A DNA stretch of 64,000 nucleotides. It comes from Desulfomicrobium apsheronum (GTDB lineage: Bacteria; Desulfobacterota; Desulfovibrionia; Desulfovibrionales; Desulfomicrobiaceae). The notes under the pieces are model-generated. The model did no database searches. It was not told the DNA's origin and was given only the letters and a program-made list of their open reading frames with translations. A program made the translations under genes and the position numbers. The stretch spans positions 1-64,000 of the forward strand of contig NZ_FORX01000013.1 in NCBI RefSeq assembly GCF_900114115.1, read 5' to 3'. Below, in pieces: positions 29,488 through 38,276 of the stretch. Within the stretch, counting starts at the first letter, position 1. The number at the start of each line of letters is the position of its first letter.

Positions 29488-30019
29488 GGACTTGCCTCCG
29501 ACTAAAGTCAAACCCCCCACGCCGCCGATCCCGGCGGTATTTTTTTGCCCCCGCATACATTTATCAGTGCATTTTTCTCTCCAAGAGTAAGGTACGTATC
29601 CGTAACGGTATTCTGAAGGATGTCTGCTTCATCCGCATATTCCCTTAGTCAACATACGTATTCATCCCGATAGACAAAATTGATTTATTACGGCCGTATT
29701 CGGCCCTTCCCAAATTCCAAAAATCCAAAATTAAGCACGAAAAACCCTTAGCATGTATAAGTAAAAAATACTGCACAATGTATATTAAAAGAGTGGGTAA
29801 AACTATTTATTAACTCTTACAAATGACAAGGGCAATGGTCGGATTTCATTAATTTGGGTGGTTGAAGCAAGAAGGAAATAGCACGGAACTCCCCGGATAG
29901 TTCAAGCCTTGGAGGCCAAAACCGGCAAAAGCTCCTGCCCGGTTCGTGCAACAAAGACCAAGAAAGCTGAATCAAATGCCACCGGTTCTGCCCAGACAAA
30001 AAAACAAAGAGAAACGCCC
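29488..30019. other. Intergenic region with a second hairpin
   Basis: About 530 bp with no convincing gene. It starts with a second terminator-like hairpin, CCGCC-GATCCC-GGCGG (29522-29537), followed by TATTTTTTT. The rest, 29640-29880, is AT-rich and should hold the promoter of the response regulator gene at 30020. No specific box was assigned. Confidence 0.5.
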
Positions 30020-30718
30020 ATGACAAAAAAAAGGATTCTGCTGGTCGAGGATGACAGCCTGCTGCGGATGGGTCTCAAATCCATGATCGACATGCACGGC
30101 GAATACACGATCGACGATGATGTCGCCACCGGGAAAGAGGCGCTGAGGTCATTTCAAATGAAAAAGCAGGATGTGATTCTGCTTGATTTGCGGCTCCCGG
30201 ACATTCCGGGTACGGAGGTTCTGCAAAGAATCAGACAAATCGAGCCGAACGTGAAGATCATCGTACTCACGGCCAGCGACGACAACGATTTCATCTTCGA
30301 CGCCCTGGAGCATGGGGCCAACGCCTATGTCCTTAAGGGATCGAATCCGGACGAACTGTTCCTGGCCGTGCAATATGCCCTGGACGATGACTTGTTCATA
30401 AGCCCCCACCTGGCCAAGGTCATCGTCAGGGACTACCTCCTTGTGAACAGGCAACGCAAGGCGCTGCCCCCCATGCAAAACCTCACCACCCGCGAAAAGG
30501 AAATCGTGAGACTCATCATAGACGGCTGGAAAAGCAAGGAGATCGCCGAATCACTCTTCATCAGCATCAAGACGGTGGACAAACACCGCTCCAACATCCT
30601 CGGCAAGCTCGGCATCAACAGCTGCAACGAGTTGCGCCACGGCAGCCTGTTCCTGCCGGACGACGAAATCGATACGGGCAGACAGTTGAAACGGACCGGA
30701 TCCTCCAACAAACTTTAA
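30020..30718 (+). CDS. LuxR/NarL-type response regulator
   Basis: A 232-residue two-domain regulator: receiver (about 4-120) with DD at 11-12, phospho-site D56 (VILLDLRLPD) and the conserved Lys in YVLKGS; LuxR helix-turn-helix (about 152-208) with LTTREKEIVRLI and SIKTVDKHRSNILGKLGI. The ATG at 30020 directly begins the receiver fold and is preferred over an in-frame ATG 37 codons earlier. No histidine kinase gene is adjacent. The next gene encodes a receiver plus HPt protein, which suggests a phosphorelay between them. Confidence 0.93.
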   Translation: MTKKRILLVEDDSLLRMGLKSMIDMHGEYTIDDDVATGKEALRSFQMKKQDVILLDLRLPDIPGTEVLQRIRQIEPNVKIIVLTASDDNDFIFDALEHGANAYVLKGSNPDELFLAVQYALDDDLFISPHLAKVIVRDYLLVNRQRKALPPMQNLTTREKEIVRLIIDGWKSKEIAESLFISIKTVDKHRSNILGKLGINSCNELRHGSLFLPDDEIDTGRQLKRTGSSNKL

Positions 30719-30788
30719 GAAGCCGAGTCCCAAAAAACCAATCGCACAGCAAAAAGTCGAGGGACTTGCGAACACAAAGGAGTGCAGG

Positions 30789-31565
30789 ATGATGGAAAGC
30801 AAATTGCGCTCTCCGCAAAAATCGGTTCTCGTGGTCGACGATGACGAAATCTGCCGCTGCGTCACCTCCGAAGTCCTGGAGAATCTCGGCTTAAAGGTTG
30901 ACCTGGCCGAAAACGCCGATCAGGCGACAAGCCTTGCCAAGGCGAACAGCTACGACCTGATCCTGCTCGACTTTCACATGCCCGTCATGAATGGAATAGA
31001 CCTCGCGCGACACCTGCAGGACAACGGCGCAGCCACGAAAGACAAGATCTTTCTGCTGACCGGCGAGGAACCGGAAATCATTTTGAAAAAAATGCATGCG
31101 GGAAGCTCGCTTCGTATTTTCCACAAGCCTCTGGAACGCACCGAAGTCATGGCTTTCTTCTCCCCCCAGGAAAGCGAAGACCCGATCGGAGCGGCCACGG
31201 ATCATCCCCTGAAGATCAGAGGGTTTGACATGTCCCACGCCTTGTCGAATTTCCTGGGGAACGAATCCGCGTTTTTCAACATATTGCGCGAGTTCCCCGC
31301 TTACGGAGCAAAATTCATCTCCGAATATTCAACGCATCTGAAGAACAGGAACATAAAGGAATGCATGCGCCTTGCCCACAGCCTCAAGGGATCCTCGCTC
31401 ATGATCGGCGCCACGGAGATGAACATGCTGGCAAAGGCTCTCGAATCGGCATGCCATGGCGCATCGGACATGCTACGTGCCGAGGAGATTTTTGAAAAAA
31501 TGGAAGCAAAAATCCTTGAAGCCTCGGAAAGTATCAAAAAACATCTTCAAGACCACAACGCGTAA
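30789..31565 (+). CDS. Response regulator with C-terminal HPt domain
   Basis: A 258-residue protein: receiver domain (about 12-125; DDD at 17-19, phospho-site D61, K113 in HKPL) and an HPt four-helix domain (about 148-250) with AHSLKGSS, H197 being the phosphorylated His. AAAGGAG precedes the start. Such proteins pass phosphate on to another receiver; the regulator encoded 70 bp upstream is the obvious partner. No DNA-binding or enzymatic output domain is present. Confidence 0.92.
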   Translation: MMESKLRSPQKSVLVVDDDEICRCVTSEVLENLGLKVDLAENADQATSLAKANSYDLILLDFHMPVMNGIDLARHLQDNGAATKDKIFLLTGEEPEIILKKMHAGSSLRIFHKPLERTEVMAFFSPQESEDPIGAATDHPLKIRGFDMSHALSNFLGNESAFFNILREFPAYGAKFISEYSTHLKNRNIKECMRLAHSLKGSSLMIGATEMNMLAKALESACHGASDMLRAEEIFEKMEAKILEASESIKKHLQDHNA

Positions 31566-31574
31566 CCATTCATA

Positions 31575-31610
31575 AAAAAGAGGGCCGGCCAAACAGCCGT
31601 TTGGTCAGCC
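31575..31610 (-). terminator. Terminator of the cysteine synthase fusion gene
   Basis: On the minus strand, about 75 bp after the stop at 31687: an imperfect 12-bp stem (GGCTGACCAAAC with GTTTGGCCGGCC, two G-U pairs) followed by CTCTTTTTT. It also sits just past the stop of the convergent HPt gene. Confidence 0.7.
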
Positions 31611-31686
31611 CCACTCCATCAACACCTCGCTGACCCTCGGGTCCGCCTGCATTTTCATGCCCCGCCCAAGATAAGATCCAAAACAG

Positions 31687-34002
31687 CTAAACCGAGCGCC
31701 CCATTCGAAAAAGGCGCACTCCCGCAGGATGATCCTCAAGCCTGAGGCCCATGGCGGCCAATTTTTCGCGCAGCGCATCAGCCAGGACAAAATCCTTTGC
31801 CTTGCGGGCTTCCTCGCGACGGCCGACCAGATCCGTGGCCTCCAGCGGCCAGGATTTTTCAGCCAACGGCAGGCGCGAATGATCCAGAAAGCCGAGCACC
31901 CGGTCGCAGGCCAGAAGCTGTTCGGCCACCAGCTTGGCTTCGTTCGAGCTCATCTTTCCGGCGCGGGCGTTGACGGACTTGGCGAAGGCGAAAAGTGTCG
32001 GCCAGAAATGGGCCAGATCGAGGTTGTCGTCGAGCGCCGTGGCAAAAGCGGTTTTCAGATCGTAAATGGCCTGCTCAAGCTGTGGGGAAACACCCGTCCC
32101 GGAACCGCCGAGGGAAGCCGATACGTAGGCGTCCTGCAGCCGGTTCTGGTTCTTGACCCACATGACAAGACTTTCCGGCGAATAGGCCAGGGATTTGAGG
32201 TAGGAGGCGGATAAAAGCCACAGCCGCAGGGCAGGTCCGGTGCCCGCGACGGCGAGGGCCTCGGTAAGCGACGGCACCGTATCGCCCTGTTCGCGCGGGG
32301 TCACGGGCTGGGATACCATCCAGGCCATGGGCCGCACTCCGGCCCCGGCGCTCCAGATGGCGCAGAAATTGTCCATATGCGGAAAACGGTGCGACTCGGC
32401 GGCAAACATGACCGTGACGGTACCCAGCGCGTCCAGGGCCGTGGCGGCCAGCTGCAAAAACCAGCTCGGGCGGACCTTGCCCCATTCGGTTTCGATCACG
32501 TCCCCCAGCTTGAGATCCTGCAGGGTGGCCCGCTTGAGGAGCGTGAAGTCGGCGGGATTGTCTTTCACATAGTCGGCCAGATCCACAGTGTAGCCAAGAT
32601 TCATGCCCGCCGTATCCACGCACGAAATCTGCCCGTAGGTCTTGTCCCGGGTCACGTCGAAATAGACGGACCTGAGCTTCTCGTAGGCCTGGCCCTTGGC
32701 CAGCAGCTTGCGAGCAAGGCCCAGGACGCGTTCTTGACTGGCTCCGGCCAGGGGAAAGAGCACGGTATCGGACACGCCCAAGGCTTTGGCTTGGGCGAGC
32801 ATGAACTCCCGCGCTTTTTGCACGAAATCCTGCAAGCCGACCTTGGCCTCCCGGGCCGCCGCCAGAGCGCGATCGTCCATGTCCGCGAGGCCCACGGCCA
32901 GACGCACGGTCTGCCCACGCTCGATCAGGGCCTTGGCCAACACGTCCAGCCAGACAATACGCCGCCAGACATCCAGCTCACCCAGGTCGTCAAGGCTCGG
33001 CCCCGGCGTGAACAACGCGTGTCCGCCTGCCGGACTGCCCAGGCATTCGAGGCATCCGGTGGCCACGCTGCGCACCCCCAGGCCATGCCGCGCCAGCGGT
33101 GAAAAAAGCGTGGTCGAGAGATAGCGCTCTCCCGTATCCGGGCAGATGAAGACAATGAGCCCCTCTTTTCCGGCCTCGTCCAGCTCTCTGGCGATGCGCA
33201 AGGCTCCGGCCAGGGCTGCGCCCGCGCTCATTCCGGACAATATCCCCTCTTCCCGCGCCAGTTGCCGCGAACAGGCGAAGGCCTCCTCGTCCTCGACGTG
33301 AATGATCCGGTCCAGGGCGCGCTTGTCGTAAATTCCGGGAGGATAGGATTCCTGCATGTTCTTGAGGCCCTGGATCTTGTGCCCGGCGTAGGGTTCGACC
33401 GCGACAACCTCAACGCCGGGAGCGCTCTCTTTCATGCGCTTGGCGATGCCCATGGCCGTACCCGAGGTGCCAAGGCTGATGACCACATGAGTGGCCCGGC
33501 CTTCGGTCTGCTCGATGATTTCCCGGCCCGTGCCCATGTAATGAGCAGCTATGCTGGCCGGGTTGTTGAACTGGTCCATGAGCACATAGGTCTGCGGCTC
33601 TTCGCGCGCCAGCCGGTACGCTTCCTCGATGGCACCGTCGGTGCCGAGACGGCCGGGAGTCAGACGCAGCTCCGCTCCGAAGGCGCGCATGATGCGCTTT
33701 CGTTCCTCGGAAGCGGAATCGGGCATGAGCAGGGTCAACTTGTAGCCCTTGACCGCGCAGACCATGGCCAGCCCGACCCCGGTGTTCCCGCTGGTGGCCT
33801 CGATGACGATCTTGTCCGGGGTCAGTTCCCCCGACGCCTCGGCCGCCTCGATCATGGCCAGAGCCACGCGGTCCTTGATGGACCCGCCGACGTTCTGGGC
33901 TTCGAGCTTGGTCGCCAGGCGAATGCGCGGATGAGGAAAGACGCGGTTCAGATAAACTATGGGAGTGGCCCCGATAAGAGAGAGAATGGTCGGATGAATC
34001 AT
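31687..34002 (-). CDS. Cysteine synthase fused to a degenerate cysteinyl-tRNA synthetase domain
   Basis: A 771-residue fusion. Residues 1-305 are a PLP-dependent cysteine synthase (CysK/CysM): GGSIKDR with PLP-lysine K43, SGNTGVGLA (71-79) and LGTSGTAMG (178-185), so it should make cysteine from O-acetylserine and sulfide. Residues about 320-771 follow the CysRS fold (VGLADMDDRAL; YFDVTRDKTYG; NPADFTLLKR; WGKVRPSW) but lack the active-site signatures. HIGH is replaced by ELDVW, the KMSKS region by an unrelated stretch (565-580), and the zinc ligands of the usual WHIECSAM segment by WFLQLAAT. The second half is therefore probably not a tRNA charger; sensing or binding cysteine is inference. 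Monocistronic. Confidence 0.9.
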   Translation of the reverse strand: MIHPTILSLIGATPIVYLNRVFPHPRIRLATKLEAQNVGGSIKDRVALAMIEAAEASGELTPDKIVIEATSGNTGVGLAMVCAVKGYKLTLLMPDSASEERKRIMRAFGAELRLTPGRLGTDGAIEEAYRLAREEPQTYVLMDQFNNPASIAAHYMGTGREIIEQTEGRATHVVISLGTSGTAMGIAKRMKESAPGVEVVAVEPYAGHKIQGLKNMQESYPPGIYDKRALDRIIHVEDEEAFACSRQLAREEGILSGMSAGAALAGALRIARELDEAGKEGLIVFICPDTGERYLSTTLFSPLARHGLGVRSVATGCLECLGSPAGGHALFTPGPSLDDLGELDVWRRIVWLDVLAKALIERGQTVRLAVGLADMDDRALAAAREAKVGLQDFVQKAREFMLAQAKALGVSDTVLFPLAGASQERVLGLARKLLAKGQAYEKLRSVYFDVTRDKTYGQISCVDTAGMNLGYTVDLADYVKDNPADFTLLKRATLQDLKLGDVIETEWGKVRPSWFLQLAATALDALGTVTVMFAAESHRFPHMDNFCAIWSAGAGVRPMAWMVSQPVTPREQGDTVPSLTEALAVAGTGPALRLWLLSASYLKSLAYSPESLVMWVKNQNRLQDAYVSASLGGSGTGVSPQLEQAIYDLKTAFATALDDNLDLAHFWPTLFAFAKSVNARAGKMSSNEAKLVAEQLLACDRVLGFLDHSRLPLAEKSWPLEATDLVGRREEARKAKDFVLADALREKLAAMGLRLEDHPAGVRLFRMGRSV

Positions 34003-34256
34003 GGAAAAACCCTGCTGATGGATTGAACGCAAGGGCGCAAACCTAGGGTAAAACCCGTTTCCGGGCAAGGGGCGGAACATGCCCGGGCCGCTCTCCCCGT
34101 CTCACCGGTGACTGATTCGCGCGGCAGCGCCGACACTCCCCTTTTTAAAATAATCCCAATGATTTTAAACCATTGTCAATCTCCCCTCGACAATATTGCA
34201 TTTTTGCGGCCTCGGCATGGTGGCACGACGGACCGGAATAATGGAAAAGATAGACC

Positions 34257-34565
34257 TGCTATGGCTACTCATCACTGAGTTACCTGCGCCAATTCCCCAT
34301 GGACATCCTAAAAATCGACCGCTCCTTCATCAGCGGCACGGACACGCCCAAGGAAAACGCCGAGATCGTCCGCTCCATCGTGGACATGGCCCACAGCCTG
34401 GGCCTCAGAGTGACCGCCGAAGGCGTGGAGACGCAGGAACAGCTTGACCGACTGCAGTCCATCAACTGCGATCGAGCCCAAGGCTATATGTTCTCGAAAC
34501 CCATGATTCCAGAAGACGCCGGGGAGATGATTCGCACGGCGATTTTGGAGGGGGGCTCGAACTGA
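34257..34565 (+). pseudogene. C-terminal fragment of an EAL-domain gene
   Basis: Encodes YGYSSLSYLRQFPMDILKID and then AEGVETQEQLDRL and QGYMFSKPM, the last third of an EAL cyclic-di-GMP phosphodiesterase. The frame has a stop just upstream (near 34251), and the catalytic EAL motif and the metal-binding DDFGTG are missing. It is a remnant, not an active enzyme. An internal ATG at 34299 could give an 88-residue peptide. Confidence 0.85.
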
Positions 34566-34876
34566 AGTCGGGAAAGAAAGAGGGATTGAATCCTTTAATC
34601 GCTTCCACCAACTCTCAACAAACGCGCTCCTCCGGGGCGTCACACCCATGGTCACGGCCGACGGCTTACCGGTTCATCCTCCTACAGGGCAGGACAACTA
34701 CCTACGTAGCTGCAACCCCTTGAAATTATATCTTGTGTCATCTTCGCTCTGTGCGCTACAGGCTTGAAAATTTTATCGCCAAGAGATCAGCGCATTGTGC
34801 CGCCCCATGACGTTTTGCTCCATATCGTTAAAAATTATTAACCAAGTAGGTTAATCATAATTGACGGAGGATGATT
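34566..34876. other. Intergenic region upstream of the HigB-HigA genes
   Basis: About 310 bp without a gene. The part nearest the toxin gene (34800-34865) is AT-rich, contains GTTAAAAATTATTAACCAAGTAGGTTAATC with repeated TTAA/GTTAAT half-sites, and probably holds the promoter and antitoxin operator. Confidence 0.45.
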
Positions 34877-35224
34877 TTGGATATATTTTTCAAAAACAAA
34901 AAGCTTGCAAAGGAATTTAGCGAAGGGGCGCGACTTGAAAGACTACACGGAGTTCAACGAGCTCGAAAAATTCGTCTGCGAATGGGCGAGTTTCGAGCTG
35001 CGGCTTGTCTCATGGATTTCTGGCCGCCCAAAAGTGGCCCCGGTCGATGCCACGAACTGGCGCAGGGCAAACGTAACGGTCAGCTTTCCGTAGATTTGGA
35101 TCATCCCTATCGTCTGATTTTTTCTCCTGCCCATGATCCGATACCCACGCACGACGATGGCGGTCTGGACTGGTCAAAGGTGACCGCCATCGTAATTTTG
35201 GGAGTGGAGGATACCCATGAATAA
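34877..35224 (+). CDS. RelE/HigB-type toxin
   Basis: About 115 residues resembling HigB or plasmid-maintenance killer toxins: LAKEFSEGARLERLHGVQRARKIRLRM, then a second half with RCHELAQGKRNGQLSVDLDHPYRLIF, where the Arg and Tyr fit the RelE-fold ribonuclease. GGAGG lies 6 nt before TTG at 34877; the ATG at 34871 touches the GGAGG, so TTG is the better start. It overlaps the antitoxin gene by 8 nt, in toxin-first order as in higBA. Confidence 0.82.
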   Translation: MDIFFKNKKLAKEFSEGARLERLHGVQRARKIRLRMGEFRAAACLMDFWPPKSGPGRCHELAQGKRNGQLSVDLDHPYRLIFSPAHDPIPTHDDGGLDWSKVTAIVILGVEDTHE

Positions 35225-36314
35225 CGTACAAAATAACAAATTTATACCGGACTATCTGGTTACGCCTGGAGAGGTGCTGGCAGATTACCTTGATGATTTG
35301 GGCATGACCCAGGCCGAGCTTGCGGATCGAACAGGCTTGACCAAAAAAACCATCAACGAAATCATCAAGGCCAAGGCGCCCATAACTCCTGAAACGGCCT
35401 TGAAATTCGAACGCACTCTGGGGCGCCCGGCCCACTTTTGGAGCAACCTGGAACGCCACTATCAAGACGACCTGACGCGACTTGCCGAGCAGCGACGCAT
35501 GGCGTCGTATCTAGAGTGGCTCAAGCGGGTGCCGGTTTCCGCCATGGCAAAGCTGGGCTGGATTCCCAAGCTCAAGAATACGTTCGAGCAGCTCGACGCG
35601 GTGCTGTGCTATTACGGCGTGGCATCTCCAACGCAATGGCAAACAGTCTGGAGCGAATATCAGGTTGCCTATCGGCAGACTGCCAGATTCGAAGGATGCG
35701 CGGAGGCCGTATCCGCGTGGCTCCGGCAAGGGGAAATCCAGGCTCAACGCATCGAGTGCGCCCCTTTTGATCGCAAGCGTTTTCTGGAGGTTCTTGACCT
35801 CATTCGCGCCCTGACCACCGCCCCTCCCAATGTTTTCACGCCCCAACTAATTTCCCTTTGCGCTTCTGCCGGAGTGGCCGTGGTTTTCGTCCCGGAACTG
35901 CCGAAGACAGGCACTTGGGGGGCCACCAGGTGGCTCGGAGATCGCGCGGTAATCCAACTCAGCCTACGCTATAAAAGCGATGACCATCTCTGGTTCACCT
36001 TTTTCCACGAAGCCGGACATATCCTCAAGCATGGCCGCAAGACGGTGATTATAGAAGGCAATGGGCTCGATGACGAGAAAGAAAGGGAAGCTGACGCCTT
36101 TGCCAGGGACAGACTCATCCCACCGGCCGAGATGCGACGGCTCGTCAAGGCTGACGGTCTGTCGGCATCGGATATCAAAACCTTTGCCGCAGAAATCGGG
36201 ATCGCTCCCGGCATTGTCCTTGGACGCCTGCAACACGACGGGATCATTCCCTATAAGACGCATCTTAACAGCCTGAAGATGTTTTATCGGTGGAAAAGCG
36301 CGGACGATGAGTGA
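35217..36314 (+). CDS. HigA-type antitoxin fused to an ImmA/IrrE metallopeptidase
   Basis: A 365-residue protein: an XRE/HigA helix-turn-helix domain (about 15-75, GMTQAELADRTGLTKKTINEI) and a C-terminal ImmA/IrrE zinc peptidase domain (about 205-330) with HEAGH at 264-268 and the third ligand near E291 (EREADAFA). The N-terminal part should bind DNA and neutralise the toxin. In ImmA/IrrE proteins the peptidase cleaves repressors, so a built-in protease may control toxin release. Overlaps the toxin gene by 8 nt. Confidence 0.9.
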   Translation: MNNVQNNKFIPDYLVTPGEVLADYLDDLGMTQAELADRTGLTKKTINEIIKAKAPITPETALKFERTLGRPAHFWSNLERHYQDDLTRLAEQRRMASYLEWLKRVPVSAMAKLGWIPKLKNTFEQLDAVLCYYGVASPTQWQTVWSEYQVAYRQTARFEGCAEAVSAWLRQGEIQAQRIECAPFDRKRFLEVLDLIRALTTAPPNVFTPQLISLCASAGVAVVFVPELPKTGTWGATRWLGDRAVIQLSLRYKSDDHLWFTFFHEAGHILKHGRKTVIIEGNGLDDEKEREADAFARDRLIPPAEMRRLVKADGLSASDIKTFAAEIGIAPGIVLGRLQHDGIIPYKTHLNSLKMFYRWKSADDE

Positions 36315-36421
36315 TGGATCAGGAAGTGGGGTTCAGGAAGAAATTGAAATCCAAGGCCAGACATTGGTTCTTGGATTATTTAGCCCTGACCATTCCAGAC
36401 AAAATGGTGTTTATCGTTTAA

Positions 36422-36642
36422 CTGACTCTAAAAATTCAAGATTCAAGGTTTGATCCCAGTTTCAATACCGAAAACGCCCTGCTGCACGTGGTGCGCAAAG
36501 TTCTGGCCAAGGAAGCCGTGTACGAAAAGGAAATGGTGACTCTGCGCGAACTGGGCTGGAAGGACAGCGACATCCGTGAAGCATACGCCCAAGGCAACGC
36601 CATCATCGGTATGTCGTACCTGATCAAGGCGGTTGCAAAGTA
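36422..36642 (+). pseudogene. Gene remnant of unknown family
   Basis: An open stretch with no start codon encodes DPSFNTENALLHVVRKVLAK and then LRELGWKDSDIREAYAQGN, ending before a TAG. The codon use and protein-like sequence suggest the 3' end of a lost gene. Family not recognised. The 36315-36421 interval after the antitoxin gene holds nothing else I can support. Confidence 0.4.
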
Positions 36643-36668
36643 GACCAAAGCCCGGCGGAGTCGGGCTA

Positions 36669-37976
36669 CTATTCCTCCTGCTCCACGCCGAGCCGCTCCC
36701 ACTGCTCCCTCGCCTCGGCCTCGGCGACGGCGATGCGCTCGGCATCCCACGGTTCGATGACCAGGGCCTCGGCCACCAGCTGCCAGATGTATTTCACCTC
36801 GTAGGTGCAATCGGGGTAGAATTTGGGGATGCGGCGCATGATCTGGTCGCGGCAGTTGGAGCAGCCCACGACCACCACGTCCGCGCCCGAATCCTTGATC
36901 TGCTGATACTTGTAGCGCGCGTGCCAGGCCGACTCCTGTTCGAAGGGCATGGGCCACATGCCGCCGCCCGCTCCGCAGCAAAAATTCTTCTCGCGGGTCG
37001 GGGTCAATTCCACGAAATCATCAACGCAGGCTGCCACGATCTCGCGCGGCTCCTCGAAATAACCCTTGCCGTAATGCGCCGCCAGTTCCCGTCCGTGTTT
37101 GCACGAATCGTGAAAGGTGAATCGCCGTCCCTTGTGCACGCTTTTGTCCAGACGAATGCGGCCCTCACGGATCAGCTTCAAAAGGTAGTCATAGAGATAG
37201 ACAAAATCCACGGCATTGTCCGGGTTCTCCGCCACAAGCGAGGACATGCCCTTGCGACAGCCATACGAACCGCCACCGCAGTCGGGCATGATCATGGTCT
37301 TTATGGCGTTTGAGCGCATGTATTCGATCTTGCGGCGGGCAAGCTCGCGATTGCCGTCGTAGTTACCGGTGAAGAGCGCCCAGTCCACGGCTTCCCAGCC
37401 GGTGGACGGCACGGTCCAGTTTTCGCGGGCGGCGTAGAAAATCTTCCACCACCAGAACTGGTCCTCGAAATCACCGTAGACTTCCTTTGAATTGGGAAAA
37501 AAGAGGATGTCCGCGCCCTTCTTGTCCACAGGCACATGAAAACCCGGACATTCTTCCGCAAGGTCCCGGCCCAAATCGTACATGCCGCCGAGGTATTCCT
37601 CACGGCTGATGGCCAGGTTGTTGCCCGTGGCCAGGTTGTTGGCCATGCCCTTGTGCAGGGAGCCGGGAACCGCCTCGCGCGGCCGCAGGCTCTTCATGTG
37701 GGCCATGACCGACGGGATGTCGATGCCCGCCGGACAGACTCCCGCGCAGCGGCCGCAACCCGTGCATAGCCAAGGAAAATTGGAAGCCACGACTTCATCC
37801 GTCATCCCGTTGGCCAGAAGACGCATGACCTTGCGCGTATCCCATCCCGCCATGCCCGGCGTGCCCGTGATCGGACAGCCATTGGCGCAGGATCCGCAGA
37901 CCATGCAGGCTGAAAAATCGAACCGTTCCAAAAAGGAGCGCAATTCCGGATTCATGAAACAAGATGGAGTGCTCAT
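36669..37976 (-). CDS. Fe-S reductase-like protein (HdrD/GlpC/CCG type)
   Basis: A 435-residue protein with two 4Fe-4S motifs (CMVCGSCANGCP, about 24-35; CTGCGRCAGVCP, about 71-82) and two cysteine-rich CCG-type regions (CGGGSYGC and HDSC in the middle; CCGAGGG then GCSNCRD near the C-terminus). Relatives act as electron-transfer subunits in heterodisulfide-reductase-like or membrane redox complexes. It stands alone here, so the partner and substrate are unknown. The ATG at 37976 gives the full N-terminus; an ATG seven codons later is also possible. Confidence 0.88.
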   Translation of the reverse strand: MSTPSCFMNPELRSFLERFDFSACMVCGSCANGCPITGTPGMAGWDTRKVMRLLANGMTDEVVASNFPWLCTGCGRCAGVCPAGIDIPSVMAHMKSLRPREAVPGSLHKGMANNLATGNNLAISREEYLGGMYDLGRDLAEECPGFHVPVDKKGADILFFPNSKEVYGDFEDQFWWWKIFYAARENWTVPSTGWEAVDWALFTGNYDGNRELARRKIEYMRSNAIKTMIMPDCGGGSYGCRKGMSSLVAENPDNAVDFVYLYDYLLKLIREGRIRLDKSVHKGRRFTFHDSCKHGRELAAHYGKGYFEEPREIVAACVDDFVELTPTREKNFCCGAGGGMWPMPFEQESAWHARYKYQQIKDSGADVVVVGCSNCRDQIMRRIPKFYPDCTYEVKYIWQLVAEALVIEPWDAERIAVAEAEAREQWERLGVEQEE

Positions 37977-38276
37977 GGCTACCCTTGCCCAAAAAAATTA
38001 TCCCACACAATTTTGTGGCTAAAATTATCTTTCAGATATTTTCACAAGTCAACACAATATGTTCGTTTTCGAAAATGGCAATGTATCACGCAAATCTTGA
38101 AATCCGCCAACATTGGAGAATTATCAGGCTTGAATAAAACTAATTACTATAACCAAAAGAACAAAAATGAAAATACGTATAAATAAGTATCCCCCTCTTC
38201 GCACTCTTGAATTTTTAAGTATTTCAAGCTAGACGCGCAAAAAAAGAACGTCCACCACCAAATCCAAGGACCGTCT
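37977..38276. other. Divergent intergenic region
   Basis: 300 bp between the divergently transcribed Fe-S protein and nitrilase genes. It is AT-rich (38030-38230) and should carry both promoters. No gene, RNA or clear operator was recognised. Confidence 0.45.

Noticed and set aside
29249-29560. N-terminal extension of the sensor kinase
   Set aside because: The extra 104 codons are antisense to the terminator and small gene, contain no signal peptide and do not match related sensors.
36649-36667. Terminator after the Fe-S protein gene
   Set aside because: AGCCCG-N7-CGGGCT forms a 6-bp stem but no proper T-run follows on the minus strand; too weak to call.
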